Shown one piece after another: positions 12,645 to 13,063 of a stretch of DNA of 13,063 bases. The first letter of the stretch is position 1, and each line of letters begins with the position of its first letter. The stretch is from contig JABZJS010000018.1 of NCBI GenBank assembly GCA_015257665.1, positions 1 to 13,063 on the forward strand, given 5' to 3'. The notes below the pieces were generated by a model that was given only the letters and a program-made list of their open reading frames with translations, searched no databases and was not told the origin of the DNA. Both the position numbers and the translations under genes were made by a program. Source of the DNA: Nanosynbacter sp. (GTDB lineage Bacteria; Patescibacteriota; Saccharimonadia; Saccharimonadales; Saccharimonadaceae).

Positions 12645-13063
12645 ACATTTCCTCCTTGCTTACTTTGTGATACTGCGCGTCGAATCTGCGTTATAAATTC
12701 GCTGTGCTGCAGTTGCTGCCAGGGTAAAAACAACGGTTGTGGTAGCGTGTCAAAGTCTACCCAGCGCTGTTCTTTACATCTATCTGGTTCGGTAATAGAA
12801 GGTTCGCCACACTGCCAATCGCTCGTCAGCCACCACGTCACATAGTGCTTGTGGTCATCAGCAAAGATATCATTCGTGACAGCAGCAAAGCACACGTTAG
12901 TAATCTCGCAGCCTGTCTCTTCGCGTACGTCACGGATCGCTGCCTCCTCAGGCGTTTCGCCATATTCGATATGGCCACCAGGGACACTCCACGTATCAGC
13001 ACCGTGCGACCCCTGTCGTTGCTGCATCAAGAACTTCCCATCACGCAAGATAAAGACACCTAC
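12641..13063 (-). CDS. NUDT15/MutT-like Nudix hydrolase, 5' end cut off by the window edge
   Basis: The frame is open to the last base of the window (VGVFILRDGKFLMQQR), so the true start lies outside; the TTG at 13048 is internal. The Nudix box is GGHIEYGE...IRDVREETGC: G, E, then R-D-V-x-E-E-x-G-C. The first Glu of REUxEE is Asp, while the metal-binding EE pair is intact. The segment EITNVCFAAVTNDIF...HYVTWW resembles NUDT15-type proteins, which hydrolyse nucleoside triphosphates, including damaged ones, to monophosphates. The gene is the first visible member of the five-gene overlapping set and its TGA stop overlaps the phosphatase ATG. The operon promoter must lie upstream, outside the window. 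Confidence 0.88.
   Translation of the reverse strand, partial: VGVFILRDGKFLMQQRQGSHGADTWSVPGGHIEYGETPEEAAIRDVREETGCEITNVCFAAVTNDIFADDHKHYVTWWLTSDWQCGEPSITEPDRCKEQRWVDFDTLPQPLFLPWQQLQHSEFITQIRRAVSQSKQGGNV

Noticed and set aside
1..13063. UGA recoded as glycine
   Set aside because: TGA ends the NADAR and Nudix genes at well-formed overlap junctions, and no internal TGA is needed in any gene.
1..13063. CRISPR array or insertion sequence
   Set aside because: No regularly spaced repeats, transposase frame or terminal inverted repeats with target duplication were seen.

Overview
The window looks like a chromosomal stretch from a candidate-phyla-radiation bacterium, most probably a member of Saccharibacteria (TM7). 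I infer this from three things: the LemA/HtpX pair, the conserved-looking membrane protein at the left edge with a WLTTVWLLR...LRDGLYNA tail, and a type 2 (eukaryote-like) isoleucyl-tRNA synthetase. Genes are compact, several overlap by 1-8 bases, and two are probably translated from leaderless mRNAs. TGA is used as an ordinary stop, so a UGA=Gly code (Gracilibacteria, Absconditabacteria) is not supported. The assignment to Saccharibacteria rests on pattern memory, not on a search.

Left part (1-3801). On the minus strand, in transcription order, come tRNA-Leu(UAA) with its own terminator, lemA with an extended -10 promoter and a strong intrinsic terminator, htpX with a probable leaderless promoter, and a membrane protein that runs off the left edge. 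On the plus strand, an alpha/beta serine hydrolase and an HNH endonuclease lie between tRNA-Leu and tRNA-Cys(GCA).

Middle (3810-6003). A full-length ABC exporter half-transporter is read on the minus strand. Above it is a 370-380 base gap without a convincing gene. The gap holds a perfect 14-bp inverted repeat just behind ileS and a set of complementary 8-9 base blocks that could form mutually exclusive hairpins.

Right part (6004-13063). Five minus-strand genes are stacked with stop/start overlaps: a NUDT15-like Nudix hydrolase (cut by the window edge), a histidine-phosphatase-fold protein with an altered RHG motif, a YunG-like domain fused to a uracil-DNA-glycosylase-like domain, a NADAR (YbiA-like) protein, and ileS. 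Three of the four upstream genes belong to families that clean up damaged or modified nucleotides, NAD derivatives or bases. I infer a coupled nucleotide/base-sanitation operon that ends in an essential tRNA synthetase.

The standout feature is IleS itself. It has 1531 codons against roughly 1000-1050 for its type. The excess is two in-frame insertions inside the CP1 editing domain: a complete Nudix hydrolase domain followed by an apparently intact RBBP9/YdeN-like serine hydrolase domain, and then a second RBBP9-like domain that has lost key active-site residues. The inserted DNA is clearly lower in GC than the synthetase core. The enzyme also carries a changed ATP-binding signature (HHGT instead of HxGH).
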